This document shows positions 8,332-16,716 of a DNA stretch of 64,000 bases, piece by piece. Made by a program: the position numbers and the translations under genes. The stretch is from Streptomyces sp. ATexAB-D23 (GTDB lineage: Bacteria > Actinomycetota > Actinomycetes > Streptomycetales > Streptomycetaceae). The notes beneath the pieces are model-generated. The model made no database searches. It was not told the origin of the DNA and saw only the letters and a list, made by a program, of their open reading frames with translations. The DNA is taken from the NCBI RefSeq assembly GCF_000373645.1, contig NZ_KB892002.1:124001-188000 (forward strand), read 5' to 3'. The first letter of the stretch is position 1. Every line of letters starts with the position of its first letter.

Positions 8332-10059
8332 TCAGCCGGTCAGCGATGCCTCCCCGAGACGGTCGGCATCGCACGGCAGGGGCAGCTCCCTGGCCTGCTG
8401 GGCCAGCGGCGCCCGTCTGACCTTGCCCGAGGTGGTCCTCGGCAGCGCCTCCACCACCGAGAACGCCCGGGGACAGGCGTGGGGCGCCAGTCGCTCGGCG
8501 CAGAACCGCGCGAGCTCCGCCGCCACGTCCTGGGGACCGGCGCCGCGCGGCACGCTCTCCAGCTCCAGATACGCGACGGGCACGGCGCCCCCGACCGGGT
8601 CCGGCTGCGGCACCACCGCCGCCTCACGGACGGCGGGGTGCCCGCGCAGCACCGCCTCGGTCTCGTACGGGGAGATCCGGTGGTCGTACGACTTGAAGAC
8701 GTCGTCCTCCCGGCCGAGGACGCTCAGGAACCCCTCGGCGTCCCGTACGGCGATGTCACCGGTCCGGTAGAGCCCGGCGTCGACGGCCGGGCGCAGGACC
8801 CCGCTGTCGTCGATGTAGCCGGCCATCAGCCCGGCCGGGGCGGCCGCCGCGTCGACGCACAGTTCGCCGGGGCCGTTCTCCGTCGGCCCGTCCTGGCCCA
8901 TCAGGGTGAGGACGTACCCGGGCAGCGCCTTGCCGAGCCGGCGCCCGGCGCCGCGCAGCGCCGGGGTGGTGCCGGCCAGGGCCGTGGCCTCGCTCTGCCC
9001 GTAGCCGTCGCGCAGCCGTACCCCCCAGTGGGTGGCGACGGCCTGCGCCTCGGCCTCGGTCAGGGGCTCGCCCGCGCTGGTGGCCTCCCGCAGGCGTCCG
9101 GGGCCCCGCCGCGCCAGGTGCGGCATCAGCAGGCGCCAGACGCTGGGGGGTGCGCAGACCGAGGTGACCTCCAGCCGGTCCGCCGAGGCTCCGAACTCCG
9201 CCGCGTCGAACGCGCCGGGGGCCAGGGCCATGATCGTCGCCTGCGCGTTCCACGGGGCGAAGAAGCCGCTCCAGGCGTGTTTGGCCCATCCCGGTGCCGA
9301 GACGTTGAGGTGCCGGTCCCCGGGACGCAGCCCGTTCCAGTACATGCTCGACAGATGGCCGACGGGGTAGCTGGTGTGCGTGTGCGCGACCAGTTTCGGC
9401 GCGGAGGTCGTCCCCGAGGTGAAGTAGCAGAAGGCGATGTCGTCGGCGGGCGTGGGGCCGTCCGGGAGGAAGCTGTCCGGCATCGGCTCGCGGTCCGAGT
9501 AGGGCAGCCAGCCCTCGGCGGAGCCCTCGACGACGATCCTCGCCCCGGGAACGGCGGGCACCGCCGCGGCGGTCCGCTCCTCGGAGATCACGTGCTGGAC
9601 CCGCCCGCGCTCGACGCGCTCCCGGATCTCGGGTGCGGACAGGCTGGTGTACGCCGGAATGACGACGGCGCCCGTCTTCAGGCAGGCGAGCAGGATCTCC
9701 CACAGCTGGGTGCGCACGTCCAGCAGGAGCAGCACGCGCCGGCCGCGCCCGATGCCGAGCGAGCGCAGCCAGTTGGCCGTGCGGTCGGACTCGCGCGACA
9801 GCTGGTCGAAGGTGCTCTCCACCGGCGTGCCGTCCGCCCCGACGACCGAGAGCGCCGTCGCCCCGTTGCCCCGGCCGATGACGTCGAACCATTCGAGCGC
9901 CCAGTTGAAGTGCCCGGGGCGCGGCCAGCGGAACGCCGCGCACGCGGCGTCGTGGTCGTCGCGGTGGAGCAGGAGGACGTCCCGGGCGGCCCGGAACTCC
10001 TCGTGGGCCGGGGTGCGCCGGTGGGTCCAGTAGGAGGCGGCGGCGGACGGGCCGTTCAC
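8332..10059 (-). CDS. Acyl-adenylating ligase (AMP-binding, acyl-CoA synthetase-like)
   Basis: A 575-residue member of the adenylate-forming superfamily, expected to activate a carboxylic acid with ATP and usually transfer it to CoA. P-loop-like core YFTSGTTSAPK (212-222), YGQSEAT, hinge YRTGDIAVRD, GREDDVFKSYDHRISP and the C-terminal catalytic lysine Lys546 (LPRTTSGKVRR) are all present. The overall pattern resembles ACSM/benzoate-CoA ligase-like synthetases more than NRPS A domains, and no carrier protein is encoded nearby. The start is a GTG overlapping the upstream mutase stop as GTGA, so the two are translationally coupled. This implies it acts on, or together with, the mutase product. 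Confidence 0.88.
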   Translation of the reverse strand: MNGPSAAASYWTHRRTPAHEEFRAARDVLLLHRDDHDAACAAFRWPRPGHFNWALEWFDVIGRGNGATALSVVGADGTPVESTFDQLSRESDRTANWLRSLGIGRGRRVLLLLDVRTQLWEILLACLKTGAVVIPAYTSLSAPEIRERVERGRVQHVISEERTAAAVPAVPGARIVVEGSAEGWLPYSDREPMPDSFLPDGPTPADDIAFCYFTSGTTSAPKLVAHTHTSYPVGHLSSMYWNGLRPGDRHLNVSAPGWAKHAWSGFFAPWNAQATIMALAPGAFDAAEFGASADRLEVTSVCAPPSVWRLLMPHLARRGPGRLREATSAGEPLTEAEAQAVATHWGVRLRDGYGQSEATALAGTTPALRGAGRRLGKALPGYVLTLMGQDGPTENGPGELCVDAAAAPAGLMAGYIDDSGVLRPAVDAGLYRTGDIAVRDAEGFLSVLGREDDVFKSYDHRISPYETEAVLRGHPAVREAAVVPQPDPVGGAVPVAYLELESVPRGAGPQDVAAELARFCAERLAPHACPRAFSVVEALPRTTSGKVRRAPLAQQARELPLPCDADRLGEASLTG

Positions 10060-13000
10060 TGCGCCTCCAGGCAGGTGAGCTGCGGTACGCGGCGCTGGGC
10101 GAGCATGTCCTGCGCGATGGCGTCGGCATCGGCCATGAACTCGCCCCAGGGGCCCGGCCGGCTGCTGCCGACCTGGGTGAACCAGCGTGCGTGCTCGGTG
10201 GGTATGCCGAGCGCGTACAGCCCGGCCACCGGCTGCCCGTGCGCGTCCACCGGGTGGTACGGGGCGCTGGTGACCGACAGGCCGCCCGTGTCGAACACGG
10301 CCTCGTCGTCGACGTTGGCGTAGCTGGTGGCCAGGCCGCGCTCGCGCAGTGCGGTGATGAGCGGGCCACTGTCACGGCGGATGTCGGTGGTGGGGATGCG
10401 GGCGTCCACGACCACCTCGACGGGGACCTCGGAGCCGGTCACCTGCCGGGACGCCGCGACGAAGGTGCCGTTCCCGGCGTCCGTACGGAATTCGGCGCCC
10501 GGCCCGAGTATCCGCAGCACGCCCGCCTCCATCAGGGCCAGCACCTGTTGGAGCCGCTCCCGGGGCGGGCCCGCCGCCAGGTGCGAGCTGACCGGGACGA
10601 ACCGGCCGAGGAAGTCGAGCTCGTGCGAACAGGCCGTCAGGCCGCCGAGGTCGACGGCGAGCCGGATGGTGGAGCGCACATCGCGCAGCGTGTCCAGCGC
10701 CGCCTTGACGGGCCCGTCGTAGTTCCCCCGCGCGGCGTGGTCGAGGTCGTCCTCGATGAGTTCGGTCAGCCGCTTGCGGTAGCTGTCGGGGCCGTCGAAG
10801 ACCTCGTCCCGGAACGGCCGGGCCCAGGCGAACAGGTCGACCCCGGGGTCCTTCACGCCGAAGCGGCGGGCCCTGCGGGCGACGGCGAACTCCGGCGCTG
10901 CGTCCATGGAAGCGGCCCGGGTCGCCTCCGTCACGAAGACCGCGGCGGCCTGCGGGCCCTGCTCCCCGCGGATCAGCGTCTCGAAATAGACGAGGTTGAC
11001 CTCGGCCATGATCCACGGCAGGACCTGCCGCTCGAAGTCGAGCTTCCCCGACGCGGTCAGCGCCCGCACGCGCTCCCCGGTGAAGATCCGCGCCCGGTAG
11101 GAGTGGTCCGGAGACTTCTGGTTGCGGCCCCGGGCCGGCAGGGGCACGCCGCTGCGGGAACCGGCGACGATCCCGGGCTCCCGGCCGCTGGGGACGTACC
11201 GCAGGGTCCCGTCCCCGGCTTCCTCGTACCGACCGCCCCGGCCCTCGGTGAGCAGGCTCATGACGTCGTAGAAGGCGAGCCCGAGGCCCAGCACCCCCAC
11301 GGTGGCGGTCGGCGGTACGTCGTCCAGCGCCATGTCGGCCGCGGAGTCGCCGCGCACATAGCGCAGATGCGGCCGCTCGTCGGCGAAGTCCGCCAGGACC
11401 CGCTGGTCCGGCAGGAGTTCGGGTACGGAGTGCCCGGTGGTGAGGGCGACCCGTTCGACGGTGAGGACGTCGGCGCTCCGCGGCCGTACGAGCCAGCGGC
11501 CCCCGGGCCCCTCGGCGCAGAGGTCCACCACCTGGTCGGTGAGGCAGGACACCCGCACGTGCGCGGGGGCGCCGGTGACGACCGCGTCGAGGACGAACCG
11601 CAGGTATTCGCCGTAGACCGCGCGCGGCGCGTAGCCGAGCGGGTCGCCCTCGTCCGGGTGGGCCCGCTGCCACCACTCGCCCAGCGAGGGGCCGGCGCCG
11701 GCGCGTGCGGGGCCGTCGTCGGAGGGGCCGGAGAACATGGTGACCTCACCGGCCGGCGTGTTCATCAGCAGGGTCCTCGACTGGTCGGTCCGCCAGATGC
11801 GGCCTGCCCCCGGCTCGTGGTCGTCGATCACATGGAGGCGCACCTCGCGGCCGCCCTCGTCGGCGGCGGCGCGGGCCACCAGGCGTTCCAGCACCGCCAG
11901 ACCACGTGGCCCGGCGCCCACGATCGCCGCGCTGAGCGGTGTCGTGTCATCTGTCACTGCCTTCTCCTCGTGTCCTGACAGCAGTGCTTGTCGGTCATAT
12001 CTGTCGGCCGTGTGGTTGAGCATGTGCAGCAGTTCGTGGGAGGCGAGGCTGCCGCGGGCGGGCCGGCCTCCGGGCAGGGGGAGGGCGCCCGTCCGCGCCC
12101 ACTCCAGACGCCCGTCCGGCCCGATCGCCCCCTGGGTGAGCCCCTTGTTGTCCACGTGCAGGCAGTACGGCACGTCGAGCAGGCCCTCGCGGAAGGCGTG
12201 GAGCAGGCCCTCGCCGATGTCGCCCGCCTCCAGCACGGGGGCCATCAGGGCGCGGGCCTCGCGCAGGATGCCGGTCGGGTCGGCCTGCCTGTGCCACGGC
12301 AGCACGCTCTCGTGCCGGGCGTGGCGGGCGGTGGCGTCGGCGAGCCGCAGGGCGGCGAGGTTCTCCTCGACGCTCGGGATGCGGTGCGCCTCCACCGAGG
12401 TCTTCACGATGAGCCGCCCGGCCCCGCCGCGCACCGCGACCTCGGCGCTGGTGGCCTGGAGCAGTTCGGCGCCCGGCAGGCTGCGCGGGAAGACGCCCAT
12501 GTACGCGTAGAGCACGATGTGCCGTTCCACCCACGGCGGGAGCAGCTCGTCGGCGAGGATCCGCATGGCGGCGAGCGCCTCGATGTCCTGCACCGGGCTG
12601 GTCTGCTGCGCGTAGCTCAGGCTGACGGAGGGGATCCCGCACCGCGCGAAGAAGAGGCCCTCCAGCACGCTCATCGCCACCAGCAGCGAGGGCGGGCACA
12701 ACTGGCCCAGCAGGCAGCCCCCGAAGGTCTCCAGATGGGCCCCGAGCCCCTGGGCCCGGCACTCCTCGGCGAGTCGGGTACTGGCGTCCCGCCAGGACGC
12801 GACGGACTCCGCGAGCGGCGTGCGCCCGTACGGCAGGCAGTAGGAGACCGGTCCGCCCTCGCTGGTCGCCAGGCCGGCGGCGGCCATCGCGGCGAAGATG
12901 TCGGCGGGCTGCGCCGATCCGTGCCGGACCTGGACGGGGAGGTGCCCGGCCGCCCCCGCGACGGACCTCGTGATCTCGGGGCCGTGGGCGACGAGGGGGA

Positions 13001-13241
13001 AGCCGTTCAGCGGGAGTCCCTCGTCCAGCGCCCGGCGCGCGCCCGCGTGGTCACCGACGCGTGTGTAGCTGTCGAGCGTGATGGTGCCGACCGCGCGGAC
13101 CCGGCTGTCCGCGACGGCGCGGAGTCCGGCCGCCATGTCCCCGGGCAGCGCCATGCCCATGCGCGGCTGCACCACGAGCCGCCCGTCCTCGGCCGCCCTC
13201 GCCACGTGGGCGTTCAGGTCGGCGGGTATGCCCTCGGTCAT
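10056..13241 (-). CDS. Fusion: methylaspartate (glutamate) mutase E-like domain + FAD/NAD(P)-binding oxidoreductase
   Basis: A 1061-residue two-part protein. Residues about 1-415 match the catalytic E (epsilon) subunit of B12-dependent glutamate mutase: QPRMGM, LDSYTRVG (Arg61), LNGFPLVAHG, VRHGS (Arg106), EGGPVSYCLPYGRTPL, LCPPSLLVAMSVLEG, YAQQTSPVQDIEAL and LDVPYCLHVDNKG. Arg61, Arg106 and Arg156 could form the carboxylate-binding arginine set known in the family. Residues about 435-1061 are an FAD/NAD(P)-binding protein with Rossmann motif AAIVGAGPRGLAVLERL and LLMNTPAGEVTMFSG. It ends in an extended region of unassigned function. It overlaps the downstream ligase by GTGA and the upstream B12-subunit gene by ATGA. 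Such a fusion suggests the rearranged amino acid is oxidised or reduced by the attached flavoprotein. The substrate is unknown. Confidence 0.85.
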   Translation of the reverse strand: MTEGIPADLNAHVARAAEDGRLVVQPRMGMALPGDMAAGLRAVADSRVRAVGTITLDSYTRVGDHAGARRALDEGLPLNGFPLVAHGPEITRSVAGAAGHLPVQVRHGSAQPADIFAAMAAAGLATSEGGPVSYCLPYGRTPLAESVASWRDASTRLAEECRAQGLGAHLETFGGCLLGQLCPPSLLVAMSVLEGLFFARCGIPSVSLSYAQQTSPVQDIEALAAMRILADELLPPWVERHIVLYAYMGVFPRSLPGAELLQATSAEVAVRGGAGRLIVKTSVEAHRIPSVEENLAALRLADATARHARHESVLPWHRQADPTGILREARALMAPVLEAGDIGEGLLHAFREGLLDVPYCLHVDNKGLTQGAIGPDGRLEWARTGALPLPGGRPARGSLASHELLHMLNHTADRYDRQALLSGHEEKAVTDDTTPLSAAIVGAGPRGLAVLERLVARAAADEGGREVRLHVIDDHEPGAGRIWRTDQSRTLLMNTPAGEVTMFSGPSDDGPARAGAGPSLGEWWQRAHPDEGDPLGYAPRAVYGEYLRFVLDAVVTGAPAHVRVSCLTDQVVDLCAEGPGGRWLVRPRSADVLTVERVALTTGHSVPELLPDQRVLADFADERPHLRYVRGDSAADMALDDVPPTATVGVLGLGLAFYDVMSLLTEGRGGRYEEAGDGTLRYVPSGREPGIVAGSRSGVPLPARGRNQKSPDHSYRARIFTGERVRALTASGKLDFERQVLPWIMAEVNLVYFETLIRGEQGPQAAAVFVTEATRAASMDAAPEFAVARRARRFGVKDPGVDLFAWARPFRDEVFDGPDSYRKRLTELIEDDLDHAARGNYDGPVKAALDTLRDVRSTIRLAVDLGGLTACSHELDFLGRFVPVSSHLAAGPPRERLQQVLALMEAGVLRILGPGAEFRTDAGNGTFVAASRQVTGSEVPVEVVVDARIPTTDIRRDSGPLITALRERGLATSYANVDDEAVFDTGGLSVTSAPYHPVDAHGQPVAGLYALGIPTEHARWFTQVGSSRPGPWGEFMADADAIAQDMLAQRRVPQLTCLEAQ

Positions 13242-13702
13242 GTGCCCGGCACCCCCACGAGCTCGTGCGGCTGGGCGCCCGGGAGTTCGCGCAGGTAGTC
13301 GGTGAGCGCCTCGGGCGACGCGCTGTCGCTGAATACGGCGTCGAACCCGGCCGCGACGAGTTCGTCGGAGTACTGGTCGTTCCCCTCGCCGAGGATTCCG
13401 AGCTTTCCGCCGATCATGACGGGTAATCCGGCCCCTTCCGGGGTATTCCGGAGCTTCTTGATGACGCGACGCCCGTCGAGGAATCCATGGCCGTTGACCG
13501 AACTGATCACCACGGCGTCGGGCCGTTCCACGCGTATCGCGTCGAGTATGACGTCATCGGGAACACATGATCCGAGGTTGATCACCTCGTTTCCGCTCTC
13601 CTGCAGCAGGAGCTGTAGGAAGACCAGATTCCAGGTATGCGAGTCGGAGGACACGGTCGAGAGGAGCACGCGGCGCTGCGGCCGCCTTGCGGGTGTGATC
13701 AT
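13238..13702 (-). CDS. B12-binding (sigma) subunit of a glutamate-mutase-like enzyme
   Basis: A 154-residue cobalamin-binding flavodoxin-like domain. The base-off/His-on motif appears as DSHTWN (Asp20, His22), with the last Gly of the usual DxHxxG replaced by Asn. It is followed by VVISSVNGHG and the loop LPVMIGGKLG. It should carry adenosylcobalamin for the E-type domain encoded immediately downstream, whose start overlaps its stop by 4 bases. I chose the ATG at 13700-13702 because AAAGGGAA precedes it directly; the longer frame upstream is not conserved-looking. Confidence 0.87.
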   Translation of the reverse strand: MITPARRPQRRVLLSTVSSDSHTWNLVFLQLLLQESGNEVINLGSCVPDDVILDAIRVERPDAVVISSVNGHGFLDGRRVIKKLRNTPEGAGLPVMIGGKLGILGEGNDQYSDELVAAGFDAVFSDSASPEALTDYLRELPGAQPHELVGVPGT

Positions 13703-13790
13703 TTCCCTTTCCTGATTCGGTCGGTCCGGCCTGCACCGGCTGGGGCTACCGCCCGTAACCTGACGGCTGCACGCTGGAGTGAGCTGTGCC

Positions 13791-14219
13791 TCAACGCTCC
13801 TGTGCGGCGTAGACTCCCGCTCGCGAGTCGGCAACCTCTCCGCTCCGTGCTTCACGCGGCGCCGCAGGTCGCGTGCGTATGGCCAGGACGGTGCAGCCTT
13901 CGGCGCTGGACATCTGGTGCCGCGTTCCGGGGCCTTCGACGATCAGGTCGCCCTTGACGAAGGAGCGGCCGTCACTGTGATCGAGAGTGCCGTCGAGAAC
14001 CAGCATCAGCTCGTGGCCGAGGTGCTCATGGAAGTCGCCGTGCGCTCCGGCGGGAAACCGCAGGAGGAGTCCGACAGAAACCTCCTCGGCGCCGTCCGGG
14101 CCCCACAGCGGGTAGTGGTCGACACCCGTGCGGCCCGGCTCGACCCACGAGACCCAGTCGAGGTCTTCGAGGCTGAAACCGCTGCGGAAGACGTTGCGGA
14201 TGACTTCGATATCGGACAT
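13791..14219 (-). CDS. Cupin-domain protein
   Basis: A 142-residue single-domain cupin. A first metal motif, HGDFHEHLGHE, supplies His64, His66 and Glu70 or neighbouring His residues; a second, GPGTRHQM, supplies His101. It resembles the ChrR-type anti-sigma cupin fold, but the leading zinc-binding anti-sigma domain is absent, so a small dioxygenase, isomerase or sensor role is equally possible. GGAGAG lies 7 bases before the ATG. It is the first gene of the leftward mutase operon, 88 bases before the B12-subunit gene. Confidence 0.8.
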   Translation of the reverse strand: MSDIEVIRNVFRSGFSLEDLDWVSWVEPGRTGVDHYPLWGPDGAEEVSVGLLLRFPAGAHGDFHEHLGHELMLVLDGTLDHSDGRSFVKGDLIVEGPGTRHQMSSAEGCTVLAIRTRPAAPREARSGEVADSRAGVYAAQER

Positions 14220-14409
14220 CAGGACTCTCCTTGGGAAAGAACGAGGAATGGATTACGGCAGGTGGAGAAGAGGACACGCGTCACTTCGAGCACGCGCGCC
14301 GCGCAGAGAAAACATGCGGGCACCGCAAACGGGCACCAAGAAGACAGGCGTCAGCGTGACGCCGCCACAGAAATCCCCCCACGGGAACTCAGGCCAAGCC
14401 CTTCCGGGG

Positions 14410-14429
14410 CTAATGGCTTGAACGTTAGC
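14410..14429. promoter_or_regulatory. Inverted repeat in divergent promoter, candidate operator
   Basis: ctaatggcttgaacgttagc has imperfect arms GCTAA/TTAGC and sits between the cupin gene (leftward) and the CGNR regulator gene (rightward), 73 bases from the latter's ATG. It is the partner of the repeat at 8243-8262 (16 of 20 bases identical). A TTGAAC box overlaps its right half, so a bound protein could block the regulator's own promoter. Confidence 0.5.
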
Positions 14430-14501
14430 CGTTGCACGTGACGCTACATCATGATTCCGCCACATGGGGCTACGTCTCGACATCCGAGAGGGAGGGTCAC
14501 A

Positions 14502-15080
14502 ATGACCACACACGGTAGAAACACTCTCGAAATCCGCCCCCTTGAGCCGTTGGCGGTCGAGTTCACCAGCTCGTGGCACTTCGACGCGGGAGTCCTGGTC
14601 GACGAGGTCAACACCCCGCAGGGACTGGCACGTTGGACCGGAACGTACCGTTCACGCCTCGGGATGGCCGCCGGCACCCCGGTGGAGGTCGGACCCGGTG
14701 ATGTGACGACCGCGCTGGCCGTCCGCGGAGCCGTGCGGGATCTGCTGGACGCGATGGTCGACCGGTCGGTGCCGCCCCGGTCCTCCCTCGACCTCGTGAC
14801 CGGGCAGGCGCAGCGCGTCCAGGAGGCCCGGGTCAGCTGGCCCCCGGCCGGCCCGCAGCTCGAATGGCCGGACGGCATGGGCACGATGGACATCGTTTCG
14901 GCCCAGGTCTGCGCCTCGGCGACCCGGCTGCTGACCTCGCCGCGCCGCGAGCTGCTGCGCCGCTGTCCGGCCCCGAGCTGTGTGCTGTTCTTCACCGCCC
15001 TGCGCACCGGCCAGCAGTGGTGCAGCCCCGCCTGCGGGAACCGCGCCCGGGTCGCACGCCACAGCGCCAAGTCACGCTGA
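14502..15080 (+). CDS. CGNR zinc-finger transcriptional regulator (ABATE-type)
   Basis: A 192-residue protein. An N-terminal ABATE-like sensing domain (about 15-140) is followed by a C-terminal zinc finger with Cys155, Cys160, Cys174 and Cys178, the last opening the CGNR signature (WCSPACGNRARVARH). Family members are DNA-binding regulators, several sitting in Streptomyces antibiotic clusters. GGGAGG precedes the ATG by 8 bases. It is divergent from the mutase operon and is the obvious candidate to control it. Confidence 0.87.
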   Translation: MTTHGRNTLEIRPLEPLAVEFTSSWHFDAGVLVDEVNTPQGLARWTGTYRSRLGMAAGTPVEVGPGDVTTALAVRGAVRDLLDAMVDRSVPPRSSLDLVTGQAQRVQEARVSWPPAGPQLEWPDGMGTMDIVSAQVCASATRLLTSPRRELLRRCPAPSCVLFFTALRTGQQWCSPACGNRARVARHSAKSR

Positions 15081-15113
15081 CGCCCGCTCACCCGGCATGC
15101 GGAGGGCGGCCGG

Positions 15114-16097
15114 TCAGACCGCCAGGCCGCCGAACAGGAGACCCAGCAACGCCCCGGCGAGCATGAACGGGCCGAACGGGATGCCCGTCCTGCGCCCGGC
15201 GCGCCGCAGCACGACGAGCACCACCCCGTACGCCGCGCCGAACAGGAACCCCGCGAAGCCCCCCGCGAACACGACGGCCCAGCCGTACCAGCCGAGGGCC
15301 ACGCCCAGCGAGAGGGCGAGCTTCACGTCGCCGAAGCCCATGCCGCTCGGGTTGATGAGGAAGAGCAGGAAGTAGAACGCGCCGAGGACGAGCCCGCCGA
15401 GCAGGGCGGAGAGCCAGGAACCGGCGTGCTCCGGCAGCAGCGCCGCGAGGCCCAGGAGTACGGCTGCCGCCCCGGCGGCCGGAAGCGTGAGCCCGTCGGG
15501 CAGCCGGTGGACGCGGTGGTCGACGCTCGCGAGGAGCACCCCGATGGGCGCCAGCACCAGCCAGACGGCCAGTTCGGGCCGCGTCCCGGTGGACCAGGCG
15601 AGGGCGGCACAGACGAGCGCGGTGACGACGGGGGCGAGCCGGTACGGCGCGTAACGGGAGCCGGTGGGGGGCGGTTCGGCGGGGAGCGGGCCTGCGGAGA
15701 GCGGTTCGGCGGGGAGCGGGCCGGTGGGCTGGTCATCGGCGGTATCGGCCGGCGGTACGGGTCCGGGCTCGGCGGTATCGGCCGGCGCTACGGGTCCGGG
15801 CTCGGCGGTATCGGCCGGCGCTACGGGTCCGGGCCCGGCGGCATCGGCCGGCAGTACGGGTCCGGGCCCGGCGGCATCCGCGCCCGTCCGTACGCCGGCG
15901 ACCGGCGCCCCCGAGCAGGTGGCGCAGCGGGTGGTGCCGAGCCAGGCGCGGGCGGGACCGGTGAGCGGGTGACCGGCCGGGCAGGCGTCCCGCCGGGGTT
16001 CGCCGGAAGGGACGGAGAAACGGTAGGCGGCGCGCGGGACCAGCAGGCCGGTCGCGGCGCCCCAGAGGGCGGCGACCCCCATCAGCATGGCGTACAC
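15114..16097 (-). CDS. Prepilin peptidase (A24 family, TadV-like) with repeat insertion
   Basis: A 327-residue membrane aspartic protease that removes leaders from type IV/Flp prepilins. The two catalytic aspartates are Asp193 (LLASVDHRVHRLPDG) and Asp257 in GMGFGDVKLALS. Cysteines 39, 58 and 61 remain from the N-terminal cytoplasmic cysteine cluster. Between the cysteine part and the core lies a non-conserved acidic/proline linker (about 72-145) built from 11-residue repeats. The start is the GTG at 16095-16097 with AGGA 8 bases upstream. It lies about 10 kb from the Tad locus of this window, whose prepilins are its likely substrates. Confidence 0.87.
   Translation of the reverse strand: MYAMLMGVAALWGAATGLLVPRAAYRFSVPSGEPRRDACPAGHPLTGPARAWLGTTRCATCSGAPVAGVRTGADAAGPGPVLPADAAGPGPVAPADTAEPGPVAPADTAEPGPVPPADTADDQPTGPLPAEPLSAGPLPAEPPPTGSRYAPYRLAPVVTALVCAALAWSTGTRPELAVWLVLAPIGVLLASVDHRVHRLPDGLTLPAAGAAAVLLGLAALLPEHAGSWLSALLGGLVLGAFYFLLFLINPSGMGFGDVKLALSLGVALGWYGWAVVFAGGFAGFLFGAAYGVVLVVLRRAGRRTGIPFGPFMLAGALLGLLFGGLAV
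15738..15881. repeat. 33-bp tandem repeat inside the prepilin peptidase gene
   Basis: Four full units plus a partial one begin at 15738, 15771, 15804, 15837 and 15870, each starting GGCGG(T/C)ATC and containing TACGGGTCCGGG. Being in frame (33 bp = 11 residues), they encode the PGPV-A/P-PAD(T/A)A linker. Units differ at only a few positions, pointing to recent slippage. Confidence 0.9.
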
Positions 16098-16190
16098 CGC
16101 ACCGATCCTAATCGCGCAGCCCGCACGGGCGTTGGGGCCGACCCACCGTTTCGGCCCCGGCGGCGGGCGGGCGCCGCTACCGTCGTCGGC

Positions 16191-16571
16191 ATGGCTCGAT
16201 GGCGCGATGGCACGGGAACGCTGACGATCACGGACCGGGACGGGGTGACCGAGACCCGGGTGCCCCTGCGGATCGCGGCCTCCTACCGGCACCGGACGCG
16301 CGGGCTCCTCGGCCGGGACGGGATCGACGGGGCGCTGATGATCACGCCGTGCGGAAGTGTGCACTCCTTCCGGATGCGGTTCACGATCGATGTGGCCTAT
16401 CTGGACCGGCGGTTCAACGTCCTGGCGGTCCACACGATGAGGCCGGGGCGCCTCGGCCTGCCCCGGCTGCGCGGCCGCCATGTGATCGAGGCGGAGGCCG
16501 GCGCGATGGCGGCGTGGGGGCTGCGGCCGGGCGTACAGGTGCGGATCACGCAGACCCGCGAGCGGGCGTAG
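16191..16571 (+). CDS. DUF192 family protein
   Basis: A 126-residue small protein with the DUF192 core: RTRGLLGRDGIDGALMITPCGSVHSF is read as the RxxGLmgr...pC.siHtf pattern, followed by RMRFTIDVAYLDRR and a C-terminal EAEAGAMAAWGLRPG. The molecular function of DUF192 is unknown. In actinomycetes it often sits beside tad/prepilin peptidase genes, as here (divergent, 93 bases apart), so a role in pilus assembly is plausible but inferred. Confidence 0.85.
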   Translation: MARWRDGTGTLTITDRDGVTETRVPLRIAASYRHRTRGLLGRDGIDGALMITPCGSVHSFRMRFTIDVAYLDRRFNVLAVHTMRPGRLGLPRLRGRHVIEAEAGAMAAWGLRPGVQVRITQTRERA

Positions 16572-16716
16572 AGGGCGCCACTGGGCCCAACGCCGTTGTT
16601 TGGGCCCGGAATTGGGGCCAGGGGCCCGGGTCGGGGCCCGGCCAGGCGCTCTACGCTCACGCCGGACCCGGCTTCTGCGGTACGCGGGGCGGGGACGGGC
16701 TTCGGAGGGGGTAACC

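Noticed and set aside
8332..10059. NRPS adenylation domain
   Set aside because: No carrier protein or condensation domain follows and the core is closer to acyl-CoA synthetases.
10056..13702. Fermentative glutamate mutase pathway (methylaspartate route)
   Set aside because: No methylaspartase, mesaconase or citramalate lyase genes nearby, and a flavoprotein fusion is not part of that route; a biosynthetic role fits better.
15738..15881. CRISPR-like or minisatellite regulatory array
   Set aside because: The 33-bp units are contiguous, in frame and encode a linker, so they are a coding repeat.
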